Assembly (NCBI GenBank): GCA_040766105.1
Contig: JAXGRD010000001.1
Span: 124,001-188,000, forward strand
Direction of reading: 5' to 3'
Length of the DNA: 64,000 bases
Source of the DNA: JAXGRD01 sp040766105
GTDB taxonomy: Bacteria > Bacillota > Clostridia > Peptostreptococcales > Anaerovoracaceae
In this document: piece after piece, positions 34,989-42,883 of the stretch
Layout: every line of letters begins with the position of its first letter
Position numbering within the stretch: position 1 is the first letter of the stretch
Made by a program: the position numbers and the translations under genes
Notes under the pieces: generated by a model
The model's input: only the letters and a program-made list of their open reading frames with translations
Told to the model about the DNA's origin: nothing
Database searches by the model: none

Positions 34989-35008
34989 ATGAACATAAAT
35001 AGGTTCAT
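34989..35008. promoter_or_regulatory. activator-binding palindrome, site 2
   Basis: A second copy, ATGAACAT-AAAT-AGGTTCAT, with its centre 32 bp (about three helical turns) from site 1, just after the activator's stop codon. It differs from site 1 at two positions in the left arm. Confidence 0.75.
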
Positions 35009-35011
35009 TCC

Positions 35012-37066
35012 CTATATTTCGTATTTCTTTTTCTTTCGCACCAACTGGGTTTGACTGATACCGATGGCCTTGGCAGCCTTTCTGGTAGTGCCGTGCTTTT
35101 CCAAAGAGTGTTTGATGATCTGCTTTTCAAAATCGCCCACCAACTTGTCCAGGTTCAGAGGATTGTCACCTTCCCCCGCATCTCCCGGAACAACCTTCGC
35201 CGAACCTTCAAACAAGTCCCCGTGAAGTTCCCGCATGACGTCCAGAAGCGTTACATTTTCACCCTTTGCGGCGATGAGAAGCCTCTGTATGACGTTCTCC
35301 AGTTCTCTGATATTCCCCGGCCAATCTGCCTTCATAAGGTGCTCGATGGCATCTTCTTCAATGCCCTTGCCCACTCCAAACTTGTCGCTGTACTTCTCAA
35401 TGAAGTGGTAAACCAAGGGCGCAATATCTTCTCGCCGCTCCCGCAAGGGTGGCACTTTAATGGGGAAGACATTTAATCTGTAGTACAGGTCTCTTCGAAA
35501 CTCCTTGCTTTCCACCCGTTGCTCCAGGTTTCGGTTGGTTGCGGAAAGAATCCGCACGTTGGTTTTAATGGGTCGGGTTCCGCCAACCCGCAAAAACTCT
35601 CCATCCTGAATAACGCGGAGCAGCTTTGCCTGTATGTCCAAGGGGAGCTCTCCCACCTCGTCCAGAAAGACGATGCCGTTGTCAGCCGCCTCGAAGTAAC
35701 CCTTCTTTCCCGTGCTCTTGGCGCCGGTAAAAGAGCCGGGCTCATAGCCGAAGAACTCGGATTCCATCAAGTTTGGGGATATGGATGCGCAGTTGATCTT
35801 GATGTAGGGATGCATGCTTCTGCTGCTTCCCTTTACAATCATATTGGCAACTTTGTCCTTGCCCACTCCGGTCTCTCCCGTAATCAGCACGTTGCAATCG
35901 TATTTCGCCACGCTTCGAATCTCCCCCACCACCGACTCCATGGCAGGGCTCACGGAAATAAAGTCTTCGGCCAAGTCCTTGTGGGTGATGAGCGTCTTCC
36001 GCTCCTTTGGCGCGGTGCGTTCCGTCTGCGCTGCGGCAATTTCCGTTCCGGCAAAGTAGGGCGCCAGATCTCGCACAATATCCATATCAAACTCATCATA
36101 TTCTGCCAGGTAGCCTTCCGCAAATCGGATTTCCAAAGATCGGGAGAGGGACTCTGTAATGTATAAGGCGATGTTGTAGTTGTTGATTAGGTTGGAGAAG
36201 ACTACTGTTCCACCGTAGCGGGTGGAAAGAATACATAAAGTCTCTGCCCCGGGGACCTCCGAGCAGTTTACGGTCATATCGAATTCCCCGTCTTCTCCCA
36301 AGCTTTTCAAGGCTTCCAGGGGATGCAGTATGTTTACGTAGTGGACTGCATTGAAGGTCTTTTCCGCCAGTTCGTCCACCCGTCCCCCCTTGATGATGAC
36401 GTTAGCCTTCTTGTCCAACACGCAGATAATCTCCGCCGACTCTCCGGCAATCCTCCGAATGGTGTGACCATAGAGGAAGTTCATGAGAAGATTGTTTCCC
36501 ACCACCAAAAACCGGTTCTTGCCCCTACATGCCGCCGCCGTTCCGTAGAGGGTTCCCGACTCGTTAAAGGTATAGAGGAGAAGATTGGTGGGCAGACCTT
36601 GGGGCTTTCTCACTACGGGAAGTTGCCCGTACATGATGGCGTGGCCGTCTATTTCCACTTGATTGTACGCTCTGTCAATGGATTTGATTTCTCGAATATG
36701 AAGAGGAAAGGAAGCAAGGGATGCGTTGCATAGCACCTCTTCTCCCGGCTGCAAGTTTCGCGGATTGTTGTAATCTTCTCCAATCTCCGAAACCACACCG
36801 TAGGCAAGCCCTCCCGTATCGGTTACCGGGTTGTGAAGCTTCCCTCTTCGAATCACGATGTCCATGATCTTGTTCTTGATTTCCGCATCGTCGTCTCCTG
36901 CCTCCAGACAAATCTGCCGAAAGCTGGTGCCTTCTATATGTAGGGACTTGATTTCCACGCGCATTTCGTGGGGCGTAATCCCTCTCTTGTTATTCAGTTT
37001 CCATGCGGAAGTGGGTAGCACGCCCTTGGGCTCCAGCACCCTATCTTCCCCGTACCTTTTTTGCAT
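35012..37066 (-). CDS. sigma-54-dependent activator with a Kdd-derived sensor domain
   Basis: Of 684 residues, about 1-340 align along their length with the adjacent Kdd (for example GKLHNPVTDTGGLAYG against GKHKNPWTGSGGMLIG). The Kdd loop IGGGGKSGM has become VGNNLLMNF, so NAD(P) binding and catalysis are probably lost. Residues 370-600 are an AAA+ domain: Walker A GETGVGKD (397-404), sigma-54 contact loop GSFTGA (444-449), Walker B GIVFLDE (464-470). A Fis/TyrR-type helix-turn-helix ends the protein (TTRKAAKAIGISQTQL). It lies between two sigma-54 units and probably senses a pathway intermediate. Confidence 0.93.
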   Translation of the reverse strand: MQKRYGEDRVLEPKGVLPTSAWKLNNKRGITPHEMRVEIKSLHIEGTSFRQICLEAGDDDAEIKNKIMDIVIRRGKLHNPVTDTGGLAYGVVSEIGEDYNNPRNLQPGEEVLCNASLASFPLHIREIKSIDRAYNQVEIDGHAIMYGQLPVVRKPQGLPTNLLLYTFNESGTLYGTAAACRGKNRFLVVGNNLLMNFLYGHTIRRIAGESAEIICVLDKKANVIIKGGRVDELAEKTFNAVHYVNILHPLEALKSLGEDGEFDMTVNCSEVPGAETLCILSTRYGGTVVFSNLINNYNIALYITESLSRSLEIRFAEGYLAEYDEFDMDIVRDLAPYFAGTEIAAAQTERTAPKERKTLITHKDLAEDFISVSPAMESVVGEIRSVAKYDCNVLITGETGVGKDKVANMIVKGSSRSMHPYIKINCASISPNLMESEFFGYEPGSFTGAKSTGKKGYFEAADNGIVFLDEVGELPLDIQAKLLRVIQDGEFLRVGGTRPIKTNVRILSATNRNLEQRVESKEFRRDLYYRLNVFPIKVPPLRERREDIAPLVYHFIEKYSDKFGVGKGIEEDAIEHLMKADWPGNIRELENVIQRLLIAAKGENVTLLDVMRELHGDLFEGSAKVVPGDAGEGDNPLNLDKLVGDFEKQIIKHSLEKHGTTRKAAKAIGISQTQLVRKKKKYEI

Positions 37067-37078
37067 ATCTTTCTCCGT

Positions 37079-37096
37079 TGATTCATTATCGGTTCA
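37079..37096. promoter_or_regulatory. degenerate activator site between regulator gene and kal
   Basis: TGATTCA-TTAT-CGGTTCA has the same 18-bp layout as the palindromes near 34.97 kb; the right arm matches at 6 of 7 positions, the left at 3. It overlaps the regulator's own -10 and lies 29 bp from the kal -24 box. Confidence 0.45.
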
Positions 37097-37113
37097 ATTT
37101 CACCTGATTTCAA
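37085..37113 (-). promoter_or_regulatory. sigma-A promoter of the activator gene
   Basis: On the minus strand TTGAAA (37108-37113) and GATAAT (37085-37090) are 17 nt apart, with the start codon 18 nt beyond the -10. Confidence 0.65.
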
Positions 37114-37124
37114 TGATAAACCAT

Positions 37125-37140
37125 TGGCACGTGTTTTGCA
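37125..37140 (+). promoter_or_regulatory. sigma-54 promoter of kal
   Basis: TGGCAC (37125-37130), five bases, TTGCA (37136-37140): full -24/-12 match on the plus strand, 45 nt upstream of the kal start. Confidence 0.92.
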
Positions 37141-37185
37141 ATATTTTATGAATAATAATATTTCTGCAGAAAAAGGAGATGAACA

Positions 37186-37575
37186 ATGGAAAAGCTAACA
37201 TCAACACTGAGATTGCGTATGTCATATAAGGATGTTCATTACGGCGGCAATCTGGTGGACGGCGCACATATGGTGCATTTATTTGGGGATATCGCCACGG
37301 AACTGCTGATTATGGCTGATGGCGATGAAGGACTGTTTTTGAAATATGAAGATGTGGAATTTTTGGCCCCCGTCTATGCCGGAGACTTTATTGAAGTGTA
37401 CGGAGAAATCACTAAGATGGGTAACACCTCTCGCATCATGGAGTTTGAAGCAAAGAAGGTAGTGGCTGCCAGAACCGACGTATCACCATCCGCCGCAGAC
37501 GTTTTGGAAGAACCTATCCTCGTAGCAAAGGCAAAGGGCGTCTGTGTCACACCGAAAGACGCACAAAGAAAATAG
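37186..37575 (+). CDS. kal: 3-aminobutyryl-CoA ammonia-lyase
   Basis: A 129-residue hotdog-fold protein with the usual length of Kal. It removes ammonia from 3-aminobutyryl-CoA to give crotonyl-CoA in lysine fermentation. Conserved parts include YKDVHYGGNLVDGAHMVHLF and VEFLAPVYAGDFIEVYGEI. AAAAGGAG precedes the ATG. It is transcribed rightward from its own sigma-54 promoter, away from the rest of the pathway genes. A generic hotdog thioesterase is the alternative, unlikely in this context. Confidence 0.93.
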   Translation: MEKLTSTLRLRMSYKDVHYGGNLVDGAHMVHLFGDIATELLIMADGDEGLFLKYEDVEFLAPVYAGDFIEVYGEITKMGNTSRIMEFEAKKVVAARTDVSPSAADVLEEPILVAKAKGVCVTPKDAQRK

Positions 37576-37603
37576 CATTACTATCATAATATATCTCACT
37601 TCC

Positions 37604-37637
37604 AAAGAGATGAAGGCAAACAGGCCTTCATCTCTTT
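37604..37637. terminator. bidirectional terminator between kal and the pseudouridine synthase gene
   Basis: Perfect 14-bp stem (37604-37617 and 37624-37637) with a 6-nt loop, A run on the left and T run on the right. It lies between convergent genes. Confidence 0.9.
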
Positions 37638-38342
37638 CTATATATGATTCAAATATTCAATTTCCTGACGGGTCAGCTTCCTGTAATGGCCCTCCGCCAG
37701 CCTTGCCAAGTACAAATCTCCCAAAGCAGTTCGCTGGAGCTCCTGAACGGGGCAGCCAACCGCTTTGAACATTTTTCGCACCTGCCGATTCTTCCCTTCG
37801 TAGATGGTGATATCTGCCACCGCAGACCGCTCCGTCTGCTTGACAACCGTCACCTTTGCCGGGGACGTTACATAGCCTCCTATATCAACACCCTTTCGAA
37901 GCTTCGCCACCTTTGCGGCGGAAAGGACACCTGCCACCTTTGCCCGATACGTCTTCCCCACCTTGTGGCCGGGGTGCATCAACTTGTTGGCCAGATCTCC
38001 GTCGTTGGTCATGAGAAGCAAGCCTGTGGTGTTGTAGTCCAGCCGCCCCACGGGAAATACCCTTTGGGGGATATCGGACACCAACTCCATGACAGTGGGA
38101 CGACCCTGTTGGTCGCTGGTTGTGGTAATGTATCCGGAAGGTTTGTGGAGCATCACGTATATCTTTTTTTCCGACGGTGATATTACAATACCGTTGACTT
38201 CCACCGTATCATCAGGAAGAACGTCGTATCCCATTTCTCGCATCACCTGCCCGTTTACCTTGACATTGCCGTTTGCCGTCAATTCATCTGCTTTTCTTCT
38301 GCTTGCTACACCGGCTGCTGCGATGTACTTGTTTAGTCTCAT
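37638..38342 (-). CDS. 16S/23S rRNA pseudouridine synthase, RsuA/RluB type
   Basis: The 234-residue enzyme has an N-terminal S4 RNA-binding domain (MRLNKYIAAAGVASRRKADE) and a synthase domain with the catalytic motif GRLDYNTTGLLLMTNDG, which contains the active-site Asp. The C-terminal part KNRQVRKMFKAVGCPVQEL is typical. Length fits RluB of Firmicutes, but RsuA cannot be excluded. It is usually found beside scpAB, which lie 2.3 kb away here. Confidence 0.93.
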   Translation of the reverse strand: MRLNKYIAAAGVASRRKADELTANGNVKVNGQVMREMGYDVLPDDTVEVNGIVISPSEKKIYVMLHKPSGYITTTSDQQGRPTVMELVSDIPQRVFPVGRLDYNTTGLLLMTNDGDLANKLMHPGHKVGKTYRAKVAGVLSAAKVAKLRKGVDIGGYVTSPAKVTVVKQTERSAVADITIYEGKNRQVRKMFKAVGCPVQELQRTALGDLYLARLAEGHYRKLTRQEIEYLNHI

Positions 38343-38391
38343 GACTTCCTCCCTGTTTTTAGTGGATTCAGTGTATCACAGGGCAACAAAA

Positions 38392-38434
38392 AATGAAAGA
38401 CCCCCGAAAATCATACAAACCGGGGGCTTTCATT
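38392..38434 (-). terminator. terminator after the 52-codon gene
   Basis: Stem of 7 and 6 bp parts (AATGAAA, CCCCCG) with a single bulged base, followed on the minus strand by TTTTTTG. It is 14 nt past the stop of the small gene. Confidence 0.88.
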
Positions 38435-38447
38435 ATGGGTATCCCAA

Positions 38448-38606
38448 TCAATGGTATGCACTGATAGAATCTAAGTCATCCTGATCCCTGCTTTGGATCA
38501 ACGAGTAGTAGCCTTCTTTGACGCTCAACTTAAAGGTAACATCTCCTTGCGTGATTTCTCGTTCAATCACGACTTTGCCGTTATTATCCTTTATCAAGAT
38601 CTTCAA
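38448..38606 (-). CDS. small protein of 52 residues, unknown function
   Basis: A short gene between the pseudouridine synthase and Rrf2 genes. It starts at TTG (38606), with AAAGGG upstream; a GTG at 38615 is the alternative. It reads MKILIKDNNGKVVIE... and ends DDLDSISAYH. It has a good promoter 35 nt upstream and its own terminator, which together support a real transcript. The composition is that of a small soluble protein with a beta-hairpin-like start. No family is recognised. Confidence 0.6.
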   Translation of the reverse strand: MKILIKDNNGKVVIEREITQGDVTFKLSVKEGYYSLIQSRDQDDLDSISAYH

Positions 38607-38640
38607 CCGTATCACGCCCTTTCTCTACTTTTACACCACT

Positions 38641-38669
38641 ATGATAACGTGATAAAAGTAAAAAGTCAA
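38641..38669 (-). promoter_or_regulatory. promoter of the 52-codon gene
   Basis: On the minus strand TTGACT (38664-38669) and TATCAT (38641-38646) are 17 nt apart. Confidence 0.7.
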
Positions 38670-38754
38670 GATGTAAATGGTCTTCTGCTCAATCTTGTGT
38701 CAAACGCAAGTGATAATGTCATAGCTGAAACGCAATATTATGTTTTTTTATGTA

Positions 38755-38784
38755 TAAAAAACCGGAGACATGGCCGCCTCCGGT
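38755..38784 (-). terminator. terminator of the Rrf2 gene
   Basis: Stem ACCGGAG / CTCCGGT (38761-38767 and 38778-38784) followed on the minus strand by TTTTTTA, 22 nt past the Rrf2 stop. Confidence 0.88.
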
Positions 38785-38806
38785 CATACAAATATACGTA
38801 TTCACT

Positions 38807-39223
38807 CTACGATACGACTTCTTCTTCGCAAGTCACCAGTTGTCTCAATGTTGTCTGAAACGCCTTGTCAAATGCCTGTTGGGCACCTTCGTGTACCTTT
38901 CGCACAGGACAACCCTCCACGGCATCTCTATTGCAGAAGCAATCCGGCTCCAAGCAGCGATTTAACACCAGATTTTCTCCCATGGCTTTACCGATGTCTC
39001 CGATGGAAATCTCATCCGGTCCTTTTCCAAGCAAGTATCCCCCGTTGACACCGGGACTGGCCTTCACCAAGCCGGCGTTCTTAAGAAGTTGCAGGTTTTT
39101 CTTGCATGTATTCAACGGGATATTCATATCGTCGGAAAGCTGTCGCGCGTTTACCGGTTCTTCCTTGTCTACCAACATCAGCATGATTCGAATCGCATAG
39201 TCTGTGGAAATATTCAGCTGCAT
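38807..39223 (-). CDS. Rrf2 family transcriptional regulator
   Basis: A 138-residue winged-helix protein starting MQLNISTDYAIRIMLMLVDK. The helix-turn-helix ARQLSDDMNIPLNTCKKNLQ is followed by a wing (GYLLGKGPDEISIGD). A cysteine group CLEPDCFC and a further Cys (GCPV) match Fe-S-binding Rrf2 proteins such as IscR or NsrR. It probably senses redox state, Fe-S supply or NO. No target gene is clear; it is a single gene with its own terminator. Confidence 0.9.
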   Translation of the reverse strand: MQLNISTDYAIRIMLMLVDKEEPVNARQLSDDMNIPLNTCKKNLQLLKNAGLVKASPGVNGGYLLGKGPDEISIGDIGKAMGENLVLNRCLEPDCFCNRDAVEGCPVRKVHEGAQQAFDKAFQTTLRQLVTCEEEVVS

Positions 39224-39347
39224 TTCGTTCCCCTTTCTTGTGGTTCAATAGATTCGCAGTATCAAATTTACTCTACCCATTTATCACATGTCGAAACATG
39301 GATAGATCAATTTTGCAGGATGAGCCCCTTTATGCTATACTCACCTC

Positions 39348-40595
39348 ATGAAAGACACCCTACAGAAGAAAATATTAATGCTTGCCCTAAAAGCGGGCGA
39401 ACTGATGATGAAAAGCGGAGCGGAGATGTACCGAGTTGAGGACACCATCCGGCGAATTTGCTTGGCATGTGGCATTCGCCAAGTGGATAGCTTTGCCATT
39501 CCAACGGGAATCATCTTATCTATCGATTCGGGAAGAGAAGAGCAGATCGTTCACACCTCATTGAAGCGGGTTCAGGGAGGAAACATCGATTTGCACAAAA
39601 TCTCCGCCATCAATGATTTTTCCAGGATTTTCACCACAACCAATATGTCGGTGGATCGAGGCTTGGAACGATTGGAAGAGATATCTGCCACAAAGATTTA
39701 TCCGGTGGGAATTCGCATGCTGGGTGCCGCTTTGGTTTGCGCCTTTTATTGCGCCTTCCTTTCTGCGGACCTAATCGCATCCATCTGCGCCGTCTTTGTA
39801 GGCTTGGCCAGCTACGGTGTCTCCCTCTTTCTCGACCGCTACGGTACCAACTACTTCATCAAAGGCTTTTGTTGCTGTGGAACCAGCACGCTCCTTGCGG
39901 TCTTTTGCCATTCTTTAGGCTTAACTCCCCACTATGGCTCCATTATTATCGGAACCATAATTTTATTCTTCCCGGGTGCAGCCATCACCAACTCCATACG
40001 CGACCTCCTCTCGGGAGATATGCTCAGCGGAGTTGCAAGGATGTCGGAGGCCTTTCTCATCGCCGTTTCCTTGGCAAGCGGTGCAGGAGTCATCATCTCT
40101 CTCCTGTCGTTGATTGGGCTTACCACCCTTCCTCCCCAGGACGGGAACATTCCCTTATCCATACAGATCCTCTTGGCAGTCGCCTTGCCTCTCGGCTTTG
40201 CCATGCTGTTTCACTTACCCAAGAAACATATCATTCCCGCCATCATCATCAGCGCCGGAGGTTGGGCCATATATCTCTTGACCTTTGACGGAGGACGCCG
40301 GGTTGTGCTGGCATGCTTCTTAGGCTCCTGCATGGTGGGCCTGCTCAGCGGACTGGCTTCTCGCCTGCTGAAAGAGGCATCCACTGTTTTTATCATTCCC
40401 GGAATTATGACAATGGTTCCCGGTGCCGGTATGTACTTTACCATGCTTGCACTGATTACGGGCAACTACGAGTCTGCCTTGCCTCTTGGTACGAAGACCA
40501 TCTTCATGGCCGGCGCCATAGCCCTTGGTGTGATGATCAGCGGAGGTTTCTTCAAAATCACCAGTGCCATTCATCGAAAACTCTTTACCAAATAG
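39348..40595 (+). CDS. ThrE-type threonine/serine exporter, fused two-domain form
   Basis: The 415-residue protein joins the N-terminal ThrE domain (DUF1212; ALKAGELMMKSGAEMYRVED with the conserved Ser/Gly/Glu pattern) and the C-terminal DUF3815-like membrane domain. About ten hydrophobic segments follow a 110-residue cytoplasmic start. In many Firmicutes the two halves are separate genes. Amino acid export (Thr, Ser) is known for ThrE; the substrate here is inferred. Confidence 0.88.
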   Translation: MKDTLQKKILMLALKAGELMMKSGAEMYRVEDTIRRICLACGIRQVDSFAIPTGIILSIDSGREEQIVHTSLKRVQGGNIDLHKISAINDFSRIFTTTNMSVDRGLERLEEISATKIYPVGIRMLGAALVCAFYCAFLSADLIASICAVFVGLASYGVSLFLDRYGTNYFIKGFCCCGTSTLLAVFCHSLGLTPHYGSIIIGTIILFFPGAAITNSIRDLLSGDMLSGVARMSEAFLIAVSLASGAGVIISLLSLIGLTTLPPQDGNIPLSIQILLAVALPLGFAMLFHLPKKHIIPAIIISAGGWAIYLLTFDGGRRVVLACFLGSCMVGLLSGLASRLLKEASTVFIIPGIMTMVPGAGMYFTMLALITGNYESALPLGTKTIFMAGAIALGVMISGGFFKITSAIHRKLFTK

Positions 40596-40601
40596 GTGGA
40601 A

Positions 40602-41204
40602 TTATTCCTTTCCCTCGGGGATATCCTCTAGGGATATTTGGTTCATCATTACGCTGTCTTCATAGTCTTCCGGTAGTTCCATGGCCGCCTGGATGTCTTT
40701 TATTTCAGGAAGATCCTTCAAACTCTCGAAGCCGAAATACTTTAGGAACTCCTCTGTTGTCCCGTAGAGAATCGGTCTTCCGATTCCCGTGGACCTACCT
40801 TTTTCTTCAATCAAATCTTTCTTAGAAAGGCCGTCCAAAACACGTTCGCATTTGATGCCCCTGACAGATTCTATTTCACCACGGGTGACCGGTTGCTTGT
40901 AGGCAATGATCGCCAAAACCTCCAAGGCAGACTGGCTCAGTCTCCGTTTCTTTACCGGGGTGCAAAGTCTCTGAATGAATTCGTCGTTTTCTTCCGCCGT
41001 TACAAATTGATAGCTCTTGTTGATGCGGCGAAGGCGAAGACCTCTCTTCTCCTCCTCGTACTCCCGGGCAAGCTCCTCCAGCTCTTCCAGTACTTCCTTT
41101 TCCGTGATGTTAAAAATCTCTGCCGCCGTTTTCGCTTCCAGGGGTTCTCCCCACACAAACATCATAGATTCTAAGGCAGATTTAATGTATTTTTTACCCG
41201 TCAT
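40602..41204 (-). CDS. scpB: segregation and condensation protein B
   Basis: ScpB is a winged-helix subunit of the SMC condensin complex. The 200-residue form starting MTGKKYIKSALESMMFVWGE at 41204 has GGAAGGAG upstream. Conserved parts LSQSALEVLAIIAYKQPVTRGEIE and GRPILYGTTEEFL are present. It overlaps the scpA gene by 11 nt. Its stop lies 6 nt from that of the convergent exporter gene. Confidence 0.95.
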   Translation of the reverse strand: MTGKKYIKSALESMMFVWGEPLEAKTAAEIFNITEKEVLEELEELAREYEEEKRGLRLRRINKSYQFVTAEENDEFIQRLCTPVKKRRLSQSALEVLAIIAYKQPVTRGEIESVRGIKCERVLDGLSKKDLIEEKGRSTGIGRPILYGTTEEFLKYFGFESLKDLPEIKDIQAAMELPEDYEDSVMMNQISLEDIPEGKE

Positions 41205-41943
41205 ACTTCTCCTTCCCGGACTGCACCAAGATCTCTCCAAAGAGGGACTTTTGATCCGCCCGCAAACTTCCCTGCTTCACCATCTCCAACACGGAGGAGA
41301 AGGACAGGGCGATGTCGTACTTATCCGTAGGGTCTTCCACCAACTGGTCAAAGGGTACTCGTCTTTTTTTATCTTCTTGGAAGAGACTGAGAATAAAGTT
41401 GGTCTTTGTTTCCGCATTGCGCTTTTGTCGCTCTATCCGTTCATATCTTTCCTTGATTTCCTCTACCTTTTTCTTTTTCTGCAGGAAGAGATGGAAGGCA
41501 GACACAAATTGGTTGATATCCAGTGAAAGAAACTCATCCGGCTCATCGGTATATCTGGTGATATCCTCCTGAGGTTTTTCATGAATCAAGAAGCCTTGTT
41601 CTTCTCCCTCCGCCAACATGGCCGAGATATTTTTGAACTTCTTGTACTCCAAGAGCTTTTGGGTCAAGTCCTTTCGCGGGTCTTCGTTAAGTACCTCGTC
41701 CCCCTCCCCATCTGTTTGGGGCAAGAGCATGCGGGATTTTAGGCGGATTAACTCCGCCGCCAGAACGATAAAATCCGAAGATACGGATACATCCAGGTTC
41801 TGCATCTTCTCGATATAGTCAAGATATTGGGCTGTAATGGAGGAGACTTCAATATCGTAGATGCTCATTCTTGCACTTTCAATTAAGTACACAAGCAAAT
41901 CAAAAGGTCCCTCAAAGACATTTGTTACAACTTTATAACTCAT
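41194..41943 (-). CDS. scpA: segregation and condensation protein A
   Basis: ScpA is the kleisin subunit that links SMC heads and binds ScpB. The 249-residue protein begins with the family signature VFEGPFDLLVYLIE and continues DFIVLAAELIRLKSRMLLP. The C-terminal winged helix is present. It starts 43 nt after the DMT transporter gene, so it may share that upstream operon. Confidence 0.95.
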   Translation of the reverse strand: MSYKVVTNVFEGPFDLLVYLIESARMSIYDIEVSSITAQYLDYIEKMQNLDVSVSSDFIVLAAELIRLKSRMLLPQTDGEGDEVLNEDPRKDLTQKLLEYKKFKNISAMLAEGEEQGFLIHEKPQEDITRYTDEPDEFLSLDINQFVSAFHLFLQKKKKVEEIKERYERIERQKRNAETKTNFILSLFQEDKKRRVPFDQLVEDPTDKYDIALSFSSVLEMVKQGSLRADQKSLFGEILVQSGKEKYDG

Positions 41944-41986
41944 CGCTTTTCCCTTCGCTTATGAGTGATTATACCCTATTCAATCC

Positions 41987-42883
41987 TTAATCGCCACCGC
42001 TTATTTTTGGAGGATGACCCTCGTGTTTGTTGTAATACAGCAGTCCGCCCAGTACGATAACCGCACCAATGGTTCTCCATACACCGGGTACCTCTCCGAA
42101 GATGACAAAGGCAAAGGCAGTGGCAATGACGATATCCGCCGTAGCCCAAGCGGAAACGTACAAGGGACTCACATAACCCAGTGACCAATTCATCACCGCA
42201 TGGGCACCGATTTGACAGGACAGGGTCATGGCCAATAGCCACACCCAATCCATGGCAGGGTAACCTGTAAAGGAAGTACCGGTTACGATCATACCGATGA
42301 AAAAGCAAATCCAGCATCCCAAAAACAGAAGAAAAACCGTGGTTCCGGCAGGGATCCGCTTTCGAACGGCATTTCCCATGAGAAAATACAGGCCCATAAA
42401 GATGCCGGCCAGCAGTCCCATCACATCCCCAAAGAAGTGGATATCCGTAAAGGTATAATCGAAGCCCGCAACAATGGCACCGCCGATGAGGGCAACAAAA
42501 ATTCCCAATACCGCCTTCACCGGAACTGGAGTCTTAAAAATGAGAATCGTTGTAATGAGAACGACTATAGGGTGCAAGGCTGCCAATACCACCGCGCTGG
42601 CAATGGTCGTCGTCTGCACCGCCGTAAACCACGAAAAGAAATGGCCTGCCAAAAAACCACCCCCAAGAAGGCATAGCCCATAGTCCTTTCCGCTTATCTT
42701 CCGAAGGACATCCCTATGCTTCAACAATATGGGGATTGCAAAGAAGGGCAGGGCAAATGTCAGTCGATAGAAACCGATTGCCACCGGCGGCGCCGTAATC
42801 AGCTTGGCAAAGATTGCCGAAAAGGAGCCGAGAATTACTGCCAATATGACGATGTATTTTGCGTTCCTCTGAAATACGTTCAC
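41987..42883 (-). CDS. DMT superfamily (EamA) transporter
   Basis: A 298-residue protein with ten hydrophobic helices in two EamA repeats (FRYRLTFALPFF-like in helix 2 of the first, LYVSAWATADIVIATAFAFV in the second). The start overlaps the mtnA stop by 4 nt, so it is coupled to methionine salvage. Export of a sulfur or amino compound is possible. The substrate is unknown. Confidence 0.87.
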   Translation of the reverse strand: MNVFQRNAKYIVILAVILGSFSAIFAKLITAPPVAIGFYRLTFALPFFAIPILLKHRDVLRKISGKDYGLCLLGGGFLAGHFFSWFTAVQTTTIASAVVLAALHPIVVLITTILIFKTPVPVKAVLGIFVALIGGAIVAGFDYTFTDIHFFGDVMGLLAGIFMGLYFLMGNAVRKRIPAGTTVFLLFLGCWICFFIGMIVTGTSFTGYPAMDWVWLLAMTLSCQIGAHAVMNWSLGYVSPLYVSAWATADIVIATAFAFVIFGEVPGVWRTIGAVIVLGGLLYYNKHEGHPPKISGGD

